A DNA stretch of 13,564 nucleotides from positions 1 to 13,564 of the forward strand of contig CAIYAN010000093.1 of NCBI GenBank assembly GCA_903924185.1, read 5' to 3'. Origin of the DNA: an uncultured Opitutia bacterium (lineage in GTDB: Bacteria > Verrucomicrobiota > Verrucomicrobiia > Opitutales > UBA953). The position numbers and the translations under genes are program-made. Positions 1 through 6,896 of the stretch are shown here, piece by piece (the stretch's first letter is position 1; the number at the start of each line of letters is the position of its first letter). The notes beneath the pieces were generated by a model, which saw only the letters and a list, made by a program, of their open reading frames with translations, made no database searches and was not told the DNA's origin.

Positions 1-30
1 GGCTTAATCTCCCCTTAACCCTCCTTCCTT

Positions 31-36
31 TATAAT
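31..36 (+). promoter_or_regulatory. TATAAT -10 box directly upstream of the YHYH gene
   Basis: A perfect TATAAT hexamer lies seven bases before the ATG at 44. With the usual 6-8 base discriminator, transcription would start at about 42-44, at or beside the start codon, giving a leaderless or nearly leaderless mRNA. There is no Shine-Dalgarno sequence between box and ATG. No good -35 hexamer is visible at the right distance (the region around 8-13 is C/T-rich), so the promoter is inferred from the -10 box alone. Confidence 0.5.
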
Positions 37-43
37 TACCCGC

Positions 44-1909
44 ATGAGTCCCGCCGTCCGCCTCTTGGCCCTGCTCGCCGCTGCCTACGCTATGCCCTCG
101 CTCCACGCGCATATCCCACCGGTCGAGGCGAAGTACCGTGAAACCGCGAATGCTACGCTAGTCGCTCCGTCGGCGAGGTTTTACCTAAATTTCACGACCC
201 TCGCCGCTGGTACGACCAACGGCACGCCACCGGCCCTGGCGGCGTCGTTCCAAGCCTTTGCTCCGAAGGTCGGTGTGCGCTGGGACGAGAAGTATCTCTA
301 CGTCGAAGCCAAGGGCCTGCCTGACCACCCGCTCATGGCCGGTATCAAGTCGTGGCAGCAACAGGTACCCATCCCGCAGACCTATGCAGGCGACAAGGCC
401 TGGCAGATTCCGCGTCATCCGGTGCCCGCCAAGGAACCGATGTCCGCGAAGACACACTTCATGCGTGGCGCCATCGCGCTCGCCGCCAACGGCATCCCGA
501 TCTTCAATGCGCTGAACAACCGTGGCGATGACGCTAAGAAGTTTGGCGAGCTCGACGACTTCGGCGGCCACTGCGGCAAGGGCGATGACTACCATTACCA
601 TGATGCCCCTGTCTTCCTCGAGAAGACCCTTGGCAAAGGTAAAGCTATCGCCGTGGCCCTCGATGGTTACGCCATCTATGGTTTCAACGAGCCCGACGGC
701 TCGGCGCCCGGTAAGCTCGACGAGTTTGGCGGCCACGAGACTAAGGCCCTTGGCTACCACTACCACGCACAGAAGGTCTACCCGTACATCAATGGCGGCT
801 TCCATGGCGAAGTCACCGAAGTCGGCGGACAGGTCGATCCGCAGCCGTCCGCCAGTCACGTACGCAAGGAAGGTTCAGCTTATTCGCAGTCGCCCCTGCG
901 TGGCGCGCTCATCAAGGACTTCACCCCCTCGCCTGACGGCAAGACCTTCGAACTGCGCTACACGCTCAACGGCAAGGCCCTCAGCGTGAAGTACATCGTC
1001 AACGAAGACGGCACTTGGACCTTCACCTACAGCCGTCCGGACGGCACCCCGGTCGTCGAGACCTACAAGCCCAACGAACGCGGCCCAGGCGGCGGCAAGG
1101 GTGAAGGTAAGGGCGGCAAAGGCGGCAAGGGTGGTAAGCGCCCGCCGAATGAACCCGAGGGCGCCAAGGGCGAAACCGGCGACCTCGGCGAGCAGGCACA
1201 ACCTGGAAATCCCGAAGGTGACCGACCCAAGGGCGACCGTCCCAAAGGCGGCAAAGGTGGTAAGGGCGGCAAAGGCGATCCTTCCGGCCTCATTAAGCCC
1301 TCCCCCACTGACGCCCTGAAGCTCAACGTCTATGCCGACAACTGGTTCATCCTCTTCATCAACGGCAAGCTCCGCGTCGTCGACCCCATCGAGTATATGC
1401 CGCACAACGTCGTCTCGGTCGATATCATGCCAGAGTACCCGATGACCATCGCCGTCATGGCCATGGACAACGCCGACCCCAAAACCGGACTCGAATACGG
1501 CAACCACATCGGCGACGCCGGCCTGATCATTAAGTTCTCCGACGGCACCGTCACGAATGCGAAGTGGAAGGCCAAGAGCTTCTTTAAGGGACCACTGAAC
1601 CGCGACGTCACCAACCCCAAGGTTCAGCACGACCCCATTCCCGCCAACTGGTACGCGGTCGACTTCGACGACTCCAGCTGGGCCGCGGCCACCGAGTTCA
1701 CCGAGGAACGCGTGAGCCCGAAGGAATCCTTCACCAAGGCCAAGGAAAGCTTTACGGGCGCCCAGTTCATCTGGTCAGCGGACCTGGACCTCGACAACAC
1801 CGTCCTCTTTCGCACTAAAGTCGAAGCCCCCGCTGGCTATAAGCAGCGCTGGACCGCCAAACCCGAGGTCGACATGGCTGCGGCGACCAAGCAATTATTG
1901 AACAAGTAA
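44..1909 (+). CDS. Secreted YHYH-domain protein with Gly/Lys-rich linker
   Basis: A 621-residue exported protein. Residues 1-22 form a signal peptide (hydrophobic core, likely cleavage after LHA). The central domain (about 60-280) carries the YHYH signature twice: Y183-H184-Y185-H186, in a context with a nearby His and Cys (GGHCGKGDD), and Y238-H239-Y240-H241. Tyr/His clusters of this kind suggest metal binding, but the family has no established biochemical role that I know. Residues about 347-412 are low-complexity and cationic, with two KGGKGG-type blocks separated by a Pro/Glu-rich stretch; this is probably a flexible linker that could bind anionic surface polymers. The C-terminal part (about 424-610) is rich in aromatic and Asp residues, with a DDSSW motif reminiscent of galactose-binding-like jelly rolls (inference). 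The ATG at 44 is chosen because it gives the signal peptide. Transcription is probably separate from the next gene, 209 bases away. Reading frame and export are well supported; function is open. Confidence 0.9.
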   Translation: MSPAVRLLALLAAAYAMPSLHAHIPPVEAKYRETANATLVAPSARFYLNFTTLAAGTTNGTPPALAASFQAFAPKVGVRWDEKYLYVEAKGLPDHPLMAGIKSWQQQVPIPQTYAGDKAWQIPRHPVPAKEPMSAKTHFMRGAIALAANGIPIFNALNNRGDDAKKFGELDDFGGHCGKGDDYHYHDAPVFLEKTLGKGKAIAVALDGYAIYGFNEPDGSAPGKLDEFGGHETKALGYHYHAQKVYPYINGGFHGEVTEVGGQVDPQPSASHVRKEGSAYSQSPLRGALIKDFTPSPDGKTFELRYTLNGKALSVKYIVNEDGTWTFTYSRPDGTPVVETYKPNERGPGGGKGEGKGGKGGKGGKRPPNEPEGAKGETGDLGEQAQPGNPEGDRPKGDRPKGGKGGKGGKGDPSGLIKPSPTDALKLNVYADNWFILFINGKLRVVDPIEYMPHNVVSVDIMPEYPMTIAVMAMDNADPKTGLEYGNHIGDAGLIIKFSDGTVTNAKWKAKSFFKGPLNRDVTNPKVQHDPIPANWYAVDFDDSSWAAATEFTEERVSPKESFTKAKESFTGAQFIWSADLDLDNTVLFRTKVEAPAGYKQRWTAKPEVDMAAATKQLLNK

Positions 1910-2056
1910 TCTAGGCTTAGGGACCTCCCTCGGCGGGAGAAAGTCAGGGCAAGTTACTTTATTGGCGGGAAATGGCGGTCAAATCGTTCGCCTTGGGGGG
2001 AACATTGCCCTTGGCAGGGGGTCGAAAAAACCACACCTTGGCCCATCCCCGTCCTT

Positions 2057-2081
2057 ACCACCGCCCATCTGGGTCGGTGGT
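2057..2081 (+). other. Hairpin in the leader of the cytochrome gene
   Basis: ACCACCG-CCC pairs with GGG-T-CGGTGGT around a four-base ATCT loop: ten base pairs with one bulged T. It lies 38 bases before the chosen ATG. No T-run follows directly, so it is not a textbook terminator, though it could end or attenuate readthrough from the YHYH gene, for which no other strong terminator is seen. A weaker CTCCC/GGGAG hairpin sits at 1925-1939, just after the YHYH stop. Confidence 0.45.
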
Positions 2082-2102
2082 CTCTGGCTTCCGCTTCCCT
2101 TT

Positions 2103-2108
2103 TATCCA
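2103..2108 (+). promoter_or_regulatory. Possible -10-like TATCCA box before the cytochrome gene
   Basis: The run TTTTATCCAATAC ends nine bases before the ATG at 2119 and contains a TATCCA hexamer. A near-identical run, TTTTATCAATAC, occurs upstream of the exported protein at 10908. Two copies of an AT-rich box in otherwise C-rich leaders suggest a promoter element, with a transcription start close to the start codon here. No matching -35 is evident, so support is weak. Confidence 0.3.
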
Positions 2109-2118
2109 ATACACCCAC

Positions 2119-5100
2119 ATGCGTCCGTTGCTTACCCTCCTCCTTGCCATGCTCGGCTTCGCCAGCGTGCAGGCCCAAACCCTCGAGCTGAAAAAAGGCG
2201 ATAACGTCGCCATCGTCGGCGGCGGCCTCGCTGACCGTCAACAGCACTATGGCCACCTCGAAGCGCTGATCCACAAGGCCAACGCCGACAAGGATCTCGT
2301 CGTGCGCAACCTCGGCTTCTCCGGCGACGAAGTAAACACCCGCCACCGCTCCGACGAAGTGCCCGCCCTCGAGCTCTTCCTCAACATGAAGCCTGGCGAC
2401 CTCGCCACGAAGTCCGGCAACACCGCCATCACCTACCACTTCGGGACCGACTTCCACGCCAACGTGATGCTCGCCTATTGGGGCTTCAACGAAAGCTTCC
2501 GCGGTCCGGAAGGCCTCGTCGCCTTCAAGGCGAACGTCGACGAATGGGTCAAGAAGCAACTCGCCGCCGATTACGGCAAAGGCAAGGTCCGCCTCGTCCT
2601 CCTCTCCCCGATCGCCCACGAGGACCTTAAGTCCGCGAACTTCGACCCGGCCATCGTCGCCCGCAATAACCAGAACCTCGCCGCTTACACCGCCGCCCTC
2701 GGCGAAGTCGCCAAGGCTAACAGCATCCAGTTCGTTGACCTCTTCACCCCTTCGCAGAAACTCTACGCGGCTGCCAAGTCCCCGCTGACGCTCAATGGTA
2801 TCCACCTAAATAACGCCGGCGACGAAGCGCTCGCCGCCGTCCAGTTCCAAGCCCTCTTCGGTAAGGCTGCCCCGTCCATCGACGCCGCCCTCCTCGCTGC
2901 CGTCAACGAGAAGTCCACCCAGTGGCACCACCGCTACCGCACGGTCGACCAATTCAACATCTACGGTCAGCGCTCGCGTATCAAGTACGAGGGTATCGAC
3001 AACGCCACCGTCATCGGCCGGGAGCTCGCCAACCGCGACATCAAGACCGCCAACCGCGACCAGGCCATCTGGGCTGCCGCCAACGGCAAGAACCTCGTGG
3101 TCAAGGACGACAACCTCCTGCCCGACATCTCCGTCCCGCCGAACCGCAAGGAGCCGGTCCCCTACCTTTCTGGCGAAGAGCAGCTCAAGTTCCTGACCCT
3201 CCCCGAGGGCTGCAAGGTCGAGTTCATCGCCGACGAAACGACGGTCCCTGAGCTCATCAACCCGGTCCAGATGAACTTCGACGCCAAGGGTCGCCTCTGG
3301 CTCTCCGTCTGGCCGAACTACCCTGAAACCTCCCCGAAGACTAAGAACTTCGACAAGCTCCTCGTCCTCGACCTCGACCCGAAGACCGGCAAGGTCGCCA
3401 AGTCGCACGTCTTCCTTGACGGCCTCAATTGCCCAACTGGCTTCCAGTTCTATAAGGATGGCGTCATCCTCATCCAGTCGCCCGACATGTGGTTTGCACG
3501 CGACACCTCCGGCAAGATGGAAAAAGCCGATTCGGTTGTAAAGATTCTGACGGGCATGGACGCGGCTGACTCCCACCACGAGACGAACTCCATCTGCTAT
3601 GAACCAGGTGGTGCGATGTACTTCTCCGACGGCGTATTCCACCGCACCCAAGTCGAAACCTTCGATAAAGGAGCAATCCGGAACACCAACGGCGCTATCT
3701 ACCGCTTCGAGCCGATGACCTATAAGTTCTCGCGCTACGTCCCCTACGGCTTCGCCAACCCGCACGGTCGTGTCTTCGACTACTGGGGCAACGACATCAT
3801 CACCGACGCCACTGGTAACGCCAACTACTTCGGCCCTGGCTTCTCCGGCCACCTCGACACCGGCTCCCACGGCGGCTATCACCAGATGTGGGACCGCCCC
3901 TCGCGTCCCTGCCCAGGCACGGCCATCCTCAGCAGCCGTCACTTCCCTGACGACTGGCAAGGTACGTTCCTCAACACGAACGTGATTACCTACCAAGGCA
4001 TCTTCCGCGCGAAGCTCACTGAAGAAGGTTCGGCAATCAAGGGCACGACCATCGAGCCTGGCTTGATCAAGACCGACAACACCAAGGCCGGCAACTTCCG
4101 TCCCTCCGGCGTGGCCGTGGCTCCTGATGGCTCGCTGTACGTCATGGACTGGTCCCAGATGCTCATCGGCCACCTCCAGCACCACCTGCGCGACCCGAAC
4201 CGCGACCACCAGCACGGCCGCCTCTACCGCATCACCTTCCCAGGTCGTCCGCTGCTGACGCCTAAGAAGATCTTCGGCGAATCGATCGCCAACCTCCTCG
4301 AGCTCCTCAAGGAACACGAAGATAACGTCCGCCAACGCGCCAAGGTCGAGTTGCACAAGTACGACAGCGCTGACGTCATCGCCGCTACCCAGAAGTGGGT
4401 AAAGCAGTTCGACCCTTCCAAGAAGGAAGATGCCCACCACATCCTCGAAGCCCTCTGGGTCCACCAGTGGCACAACGCGGTCAACCTCGACCTCATCAAG
4501 GCCCTCCTGAAGTCCCCCGAGCATAATGCCCGCGCCCAAGCTGTCCGCGTCGTCTGCTACCAGCGTGACCGTATCCCGGATGCCATCGGGATTGTCGAAG
4601 CCGCCATCAAGGATGAACACCCGCGTGTTCGCCTCGAAGCCGTCCGCGCCCTCAGTTTCTTCAATGGCGCAGACACCAAGCGGGCCATCGCTGCCGCCCT
4701 CGTCGTCAAAGACGAGAAGGATAAGACTATCGCCTACTGCTTCCGTGAAACGATGAAGCAGTTGTCTTCCCTGCCCGAAGGCAAGGAATTCAACATGGCT
4801 ACCATCAAGAAGCCTATCGAAACGGTCTACGGCCCGACGGATAAGAAGATCTCCAAGGCCGACAAGAAGCTCTACGACCTCGGCAAGGAAGTGTACTTCC
4901 GTGAGGCACTCTGCGTCACCTGCCACCAGGCCGACGGTAAGGGCATTGAGAGTTACCCGGACAAGACCAAGCCGACTTTCGGCACCTACCCGTCACTCGC
5001 CCGAATGACTGGCTACCCAACGAACCCTTGGATCGACGGCGAACCAGACCGTGCCATCAAGCTCATCTTGAACGGCATGTACGGCAAGATGACCATGCAC

Positions 5101-5337
5101 GGTAAGCAGTACGGTGACGTCGCTGCTGGCCAAGCCGCGATGACCCCCCTCGGCCAGATGCTGAAGGACGATGAAATCGCTGGTGTCCTTACCTACGTCC
5201 GCCAGTCCTGGGGCAATAACCTGCCCCCCGTCTCGGCCGCCCAGGTGAAGAAAGTCCGCGATGCAAACAAGGCCCGTACGGCCATGTACACGCCGGAAGA
5301 GATTCTCAAGGAACACCCGTTCCCCGCGGGCAAGTAA
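2119..5337 (+). CDS. Large secreted PVC-type protein: GDSL-like, dehydrogenase propeller, HEAT, cytochrome c
   Basis: The ATG at 2119 gives a 1072-residue protein with a clean signal peptide (1-19, VQAQ). An in-frame ATG at 1972 would put 49 non-hydrophobic residues before the signal peptide and is rejected. Residues 20-255 have a GDSL/SGNH-like fold: block I is GGGLAD (34-39), GFNES carries N124, and NGIHL carries H229. The catalytic Ser and the Asp of DxxH appear replaced by Gly and Asn, so this domain probably binds rather than hydrolyses. Residues about 349-720 match the putative membrane-bound dehydrogenase beta-propeller of PVC bacteria (NPVQMNFD, GRLWLSVWPNYP, YGFANPHGR). Residues about 725-905 are HEAT-like helical repeats. 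A class I cytochrome c follows, with heme motif C932-V-T-C-H936, likely axial Met1008 (AMTPLG) and the ending LTYVRQSWGN. Such proteins are thought to pass electrons from oxidation of sugars or alcohols in the periplasm, or to bind polysaccharide; the substrate is unknown. A strong terminator follows. Confidence 0.93.
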   Translation: MRPLLTLLLAMLGFASVQAQTLELKKGDNVAIVGGGLADRQQHYGHLEALIHKANADKDLVVRNLGFSGDEVNTRHRSDEVPALELFLNMKPGDLATKSGNTAITYHFGTDFHANVMLAYWGFNESFRGPEGLVAFKANVDEWVKKQLAADYGKGKVRLVLLSPIAHEDLKSANFDPAIVARNNQNLAAYTAALGEVAKANSIQFVDLFTPSQKLYAAAKSPLTLNGIHLNNAGDEALAAVQFQALFGKAAPSIDAALLAAVNEKSTQWHHRYRTVDQFNIYGQRSRIKYEGIDNATVIGRELANRDIKTANRDQAIWAAANGKNLVVKDDNLLPDISVPPNRKEPVPYLSGEEQLKFLTLPEGCKVEFIADETTVPELINPVQMNFDAKGRLWLSVWPNYPETSPKTKNFDKLLVLDLDPKTGKVAKSHVFLDGLNCPTGFQFYKDGVILIQSPDMWFARDTSGKMEKADSVVKILTGMDAADSHHETNSICYEPGGAMYFSDGVFHRTQVETFDKGAIRNTNGAIYRFEPMTYKFSRYVPYGFANPHGRVFDYWGNDIITDATGNANYFGPGFSGHLDTGSHGGYHQMWDRPSRPCPGTAILSSRHFPDDWQGTFLNTNVITYQGIFRAKLTEEGSAIKGTTIEPGLIKTDNTKAGNFRPSGVAVAPDGSLYVMDWSQMLIGHLQHHLRDPNRDHQHGRLYRITFPGRPLLTPKKIFGESIANLLELLKEHEDNVRQRAKVELHKYDSADVIAATQKWVKQFDPSKKEDAHHILEALWVHQWHNAVNLDLIKALLKSPEHNARAQAVRVVCYQRDRIPDAIGIVEAAIKDEHPRVRLEAVRALSFFNGADTKRAIAAALVVKDEKDKTIAYCFRETMKQLSSLPEGKEFNMATIKKPIETVYGPTDKKISKADKKLYDLGKEVYFREALCVTCHQADGKGIESYPDKTKPTFGTYPSLARMTGYPTNPWIDGEPDRAIKLILNGMYGKMTMHGKQYGDVAAGQAAMTPLGQMLKDDEIAGVLTYVRQSWGNNLPPVSAAQVKKVRDANKARTAMYTPEEILKEHPFPAGK

Positions 5338-5360
5338 GTCCCCACGGACTTCCCGACCAA

Positions 5361-5385
5361 GGGCGTGCTTCGGCACGCCCTTTTT
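5361..5385 (+). terminator. Rho-independent terminator after the cytochrome gene
   Basis: GGGCGTGC pairs perfectly with GCACGCCC (8 bp) around a stable TTCG tetraloop and is followed at once by TTTTT. The preceding AA can extend the stem with the first T residues. It begins 23 bases after the stop codon at 5337 and separates the cytochrome gene from the hydrolase at 5429. Confidence 0.93.
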
Positions 5386-5428
5386 GTTGTGCGATTGCAC
5401 CGCGCTCACCGCGCGTTAGCGTCAGGCC

Positions 5429-6241
5429 ATGAAGTCCCCCTCAGCACTGGCCTGGCTGCTCGTCGCAATCCTCACGGGGAACGCCGCCGAAAGCACCCCA
5501 ACCCCGCCGCTGCGTGTCTTCTGCTATAATATCCACCACGGCGAAGGCTTGGACGGCAAGGTCGACCTTGGCCGAATCGCCCAACTGATTAAGGACTCCG
5601 GAGCGCACGTCGCGGCCCTACAAGAAGTCGACCGCAACATGGGCCGCACCCGCCGGACCGACCTCGCTAAAGAACTCGCGCGACAACTGGGCTGGACGGC
5701 GTACTTCTCCCCCAACCTCCGGACCAAGGATGGGGGCGAATACGGCAACGCCCTGCTCACCGCGCTCCCCGTCTCCGCTTGGAAGAATACCGTGCTTCCC
5801 CAAGGGCGGCCGACGGAACCCCGCGGTCTACTCCAGGCCACGGTCCGCTTCCAGGAGCAGGAAATTGAAATTCTGACCACCCACCTCGACTCCGACCGCC
5901 GCGACGACGAACGTCTCCGCCAAGGCCCCGCCGTGCTGGCGGCACTCGCCCAACTTCCGGCTGGCCGGCCTTTCGTGCTCTGCGGCGACTTCAACGACTC
6001 CCCCAAGGGGCCCACCTATGCCCTCCTGGCAGCTGCCGTCAAAGACAGCTGGGGAGAACTTTACCCCAACGAGACAGGCTTCACCATCCCGGCCGATAAG
6101 CCCACCTCCCGCATCGATTTCTTTTGGACAAAACCCAGCCTGCTGAAGCCGATAAAAGTTACCGTCCTAAATAGCCAGGCGTCGGACCACCTCCCCCTCG
6201 TCGGAGAATTCGTTTTGCCGCCCAAGCCGCCAGTTCGCTAA
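5429..6241 (+). CDS. Exported endonuclease/exonuclease/phosphatase-family hydrolase
   Basis: A 270-residue protein with an N-terminal signal peptide (hydrophobic 8-18, likely cleavage after about residue 20). The rest is a single EEP-superfamily (DNase I-like) domain with all hallmark motifs in order: N34 in CYNIHHGEG, E66 in LQEVD, H152 in THLDSD, D187 and N189 in CGDFND, R228-I-D230, and the final D253-H254 in SDHLP. These residues bind the divalent metal and carry out phosphodiester or phosphomonoester cleavage in the family. The substrate cannot be read from the sequence: extracellular nuclease, sphingomyelinase-like and inositol-phosphate phosphatase activities all occur in close relatives. 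Export suggests scavenging of phosphate or nucleic acid. The gene stands alone after a strong terminator; the leader has only a poor CAGG before the ATG. Confidence 0.92.
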   Translation: MKSPSALAWLLVAILTGNAAESTPTPPLRVFCYNIHHGEGLDGKVDLGRIAQLIKDSGAHVAALQEVDRNMGRTRRTDLAKELARQLGWTAYFSPNLRTKDGGEYGNALLTALPVSAWKNTVLPQGRPTEPRGLLQATVRFQEQEIEILTTHLDSDRRDDERLRQGPAVLAALAQLPAGRPFVLCGDFNDSPKGPTYALLAAAVKDSWGELYPNETGFTIPADKPTSRIDFFWTKPSLLKPIKVTVLNSQASDHLPLVGEFVLPPKPPVR

Positions 6242-6274
6242 CTGGTTATGTGAATAATATGACAGGGCGACCGC

Positions 6275-6304
6275 TTGAAAGACCAGTCGACCCAGCCATA
6301 GTAT
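6275..6304 (+). promoter_or_regulatory. Sigma70-like promoter abutting the 6309 start codon
   Basis: TTGAAA (6275-6280) and TAGTAT (6299-6304) are separated by 18 bases, a plausible sigma70-type pair. The ATG at 6309 starts only four bases after the -10 box, so transcription would begin at or inside the start codon. Either the message is leaderless or the true start is further in. No Shine-Dalgarno sequence is present. Confidence 0.4.
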
Positions 6305-6308
6305 CCCC

Positions 6309-6767
6309 ATGACGACCAAGTACCCCCTTTGGAAAGCGATCAACGCCCAACTTAAGGTAGGCGGCTCCACTACTAAGTTGCGGGCCCTCGACGAGTTCCG
6401 TGCCAAGACAAAGCTGAAGGACGACTGGTGCACACTGCACGCCTCCTATCAACCGCGCGAAGGCCGCATCGCCGGACATCTCCGCTTCGAACTTTTGGCC
6501 GAAGGTCCTGAAGCGATGACGGTGATCGCAAACTTTCTTAGCGACGAAAATCGCTTGCTGAAAAAGGTGAAACAAAAACTCGTCTTCGAACACGTGCTCG
6601 ACCCAGAACTCCCCCCGGAGTGCAGCGAGGCGACACTCAAAATCGAGGCGCAAATCGTCTCTTGGCACGGCACAGATCTCATCGACCGCCTGACGCCTTG
6701 GGCCGCCGAGGCCATCAGCGCACTCCTCTGGATTCACGACGAAATCCGCCTGCCGAAGAAAAGGTAA
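6309..6767 (+). CDS. Hypothetical protein, 152 residues
   Basis: I do not recognise this family. The product is predicted soluble and cytoplasmic: no signal peptide or membrane helix, mixed charge, with a Lys-rich N-terminal third. The central stretch (about 48-115) alternates hydrophobic and charged residues as in an alpha/beta or beta-sheet fold, and a helix-like C-terminal segment (about 124-148) is rich in Trp, Ala, Ile and Leu. Codon choice (C/G third positions, AAG and CTC frequent) resembles neighbouring genes, which supports real coding. It lies 67 bases after the hydrolase gene, and a promoter-like pair directly precedes it. The next gene starts 129 bases on, after a repeat tract. 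Confidence 0.7.
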   Translation: MTTKYPLWKAINAQLKVGGSTTKLRALDEFRAKTKLKDDWCTLHASYQPREGRIAGHLRFELLAEGPEAMTVIANFLSDENRLLKKVKQKLVFEHVLDPELPPECSEATLKIEAQIVSWHGTDLIDRLTPWAAEAISALLWIHDEIRLPKKR

Positions 6768-6785
6768 ACGCTAAAGGAGATTTCT

Positions 6786-6872
6786 GAGTACAGATTACAC
6801 AGGGCAGATGCCTCTCTCTCATTCGCAATTTGCACTTTGTACTCCGTAATCTGCACTCTGTACTCTGTACCC
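6786..6872. repeat. Degenerate heptamer repeat array with an oppositely oriented short copy
   Basis: From 6824 to 6872 the + strand can be cut without gaps into seven 7-base units fitting YGYAMTY loosely (for example TGCACTT, TGTACTC, CGTAATC, TGCACTC); the last unit reads TGTACCC and the first is the most divergent. On the opposite strand at 6786-6799 two further units, TGTAATC and TGTACTC, point the other way. As a result GAGTACAGA (6786-6794) is the exact reverse complement of TCTGTACTC (6857-6865), and CAGATTAC (6791-6798) of GTAATCTG (6846-6853), so the tract could fold into a long interrupted hairpin. An 11-base C run (6870-6880) follows directly. Confidence 0.7.
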
Positions 6873-6876
6873 CCCC

Positions 6877-6891
6877 CCCCATCCCCTATCC
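6877..6891 (+). repeat. 15-base C-rich block shared with 7875-7889
   Basis: CCCCATCCCCTATCC occurs identically at 6877-6891, immediately before the esterase ATG, and at 7875-7889, in the alaS upstream spacer. Both copies follow TTTGCAC-type repeats. Related C-rich runs precede 2119 and 10908. The block contains a TATCC hexamer that might act as a degenerate -10 box four bases before the ATG at 6897, but this is uncertain. Confidence 0.5.
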
Positions 6892-6896
6892 GCCCC

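Noticed and set aside
185..859. Minus-strand frame antisense to the YHYH gene (and similar ones at 875-1630, 7958-8911 and 8921-9541)
   Set aside because: Composition shadows of strongly biased + strand genes, with no recognisable domain and no promoter.
1972..2118. N-terminal extension of the cytochrome protein to the ATG at 1972
   Set aside because: It would place 49 polar residues before a perfect signal peptide and translate the hairpin and leader.
2806..4926. 706-codon open frame on the minus strand inside the cytochrome gene
   Set aside because: It is antisense to an unmistakable multidomain protein. Its translation is dominated by Val, Gly, Asp and Glu, as expected from the complement of C/G-ending codons, and shows no family motifs.
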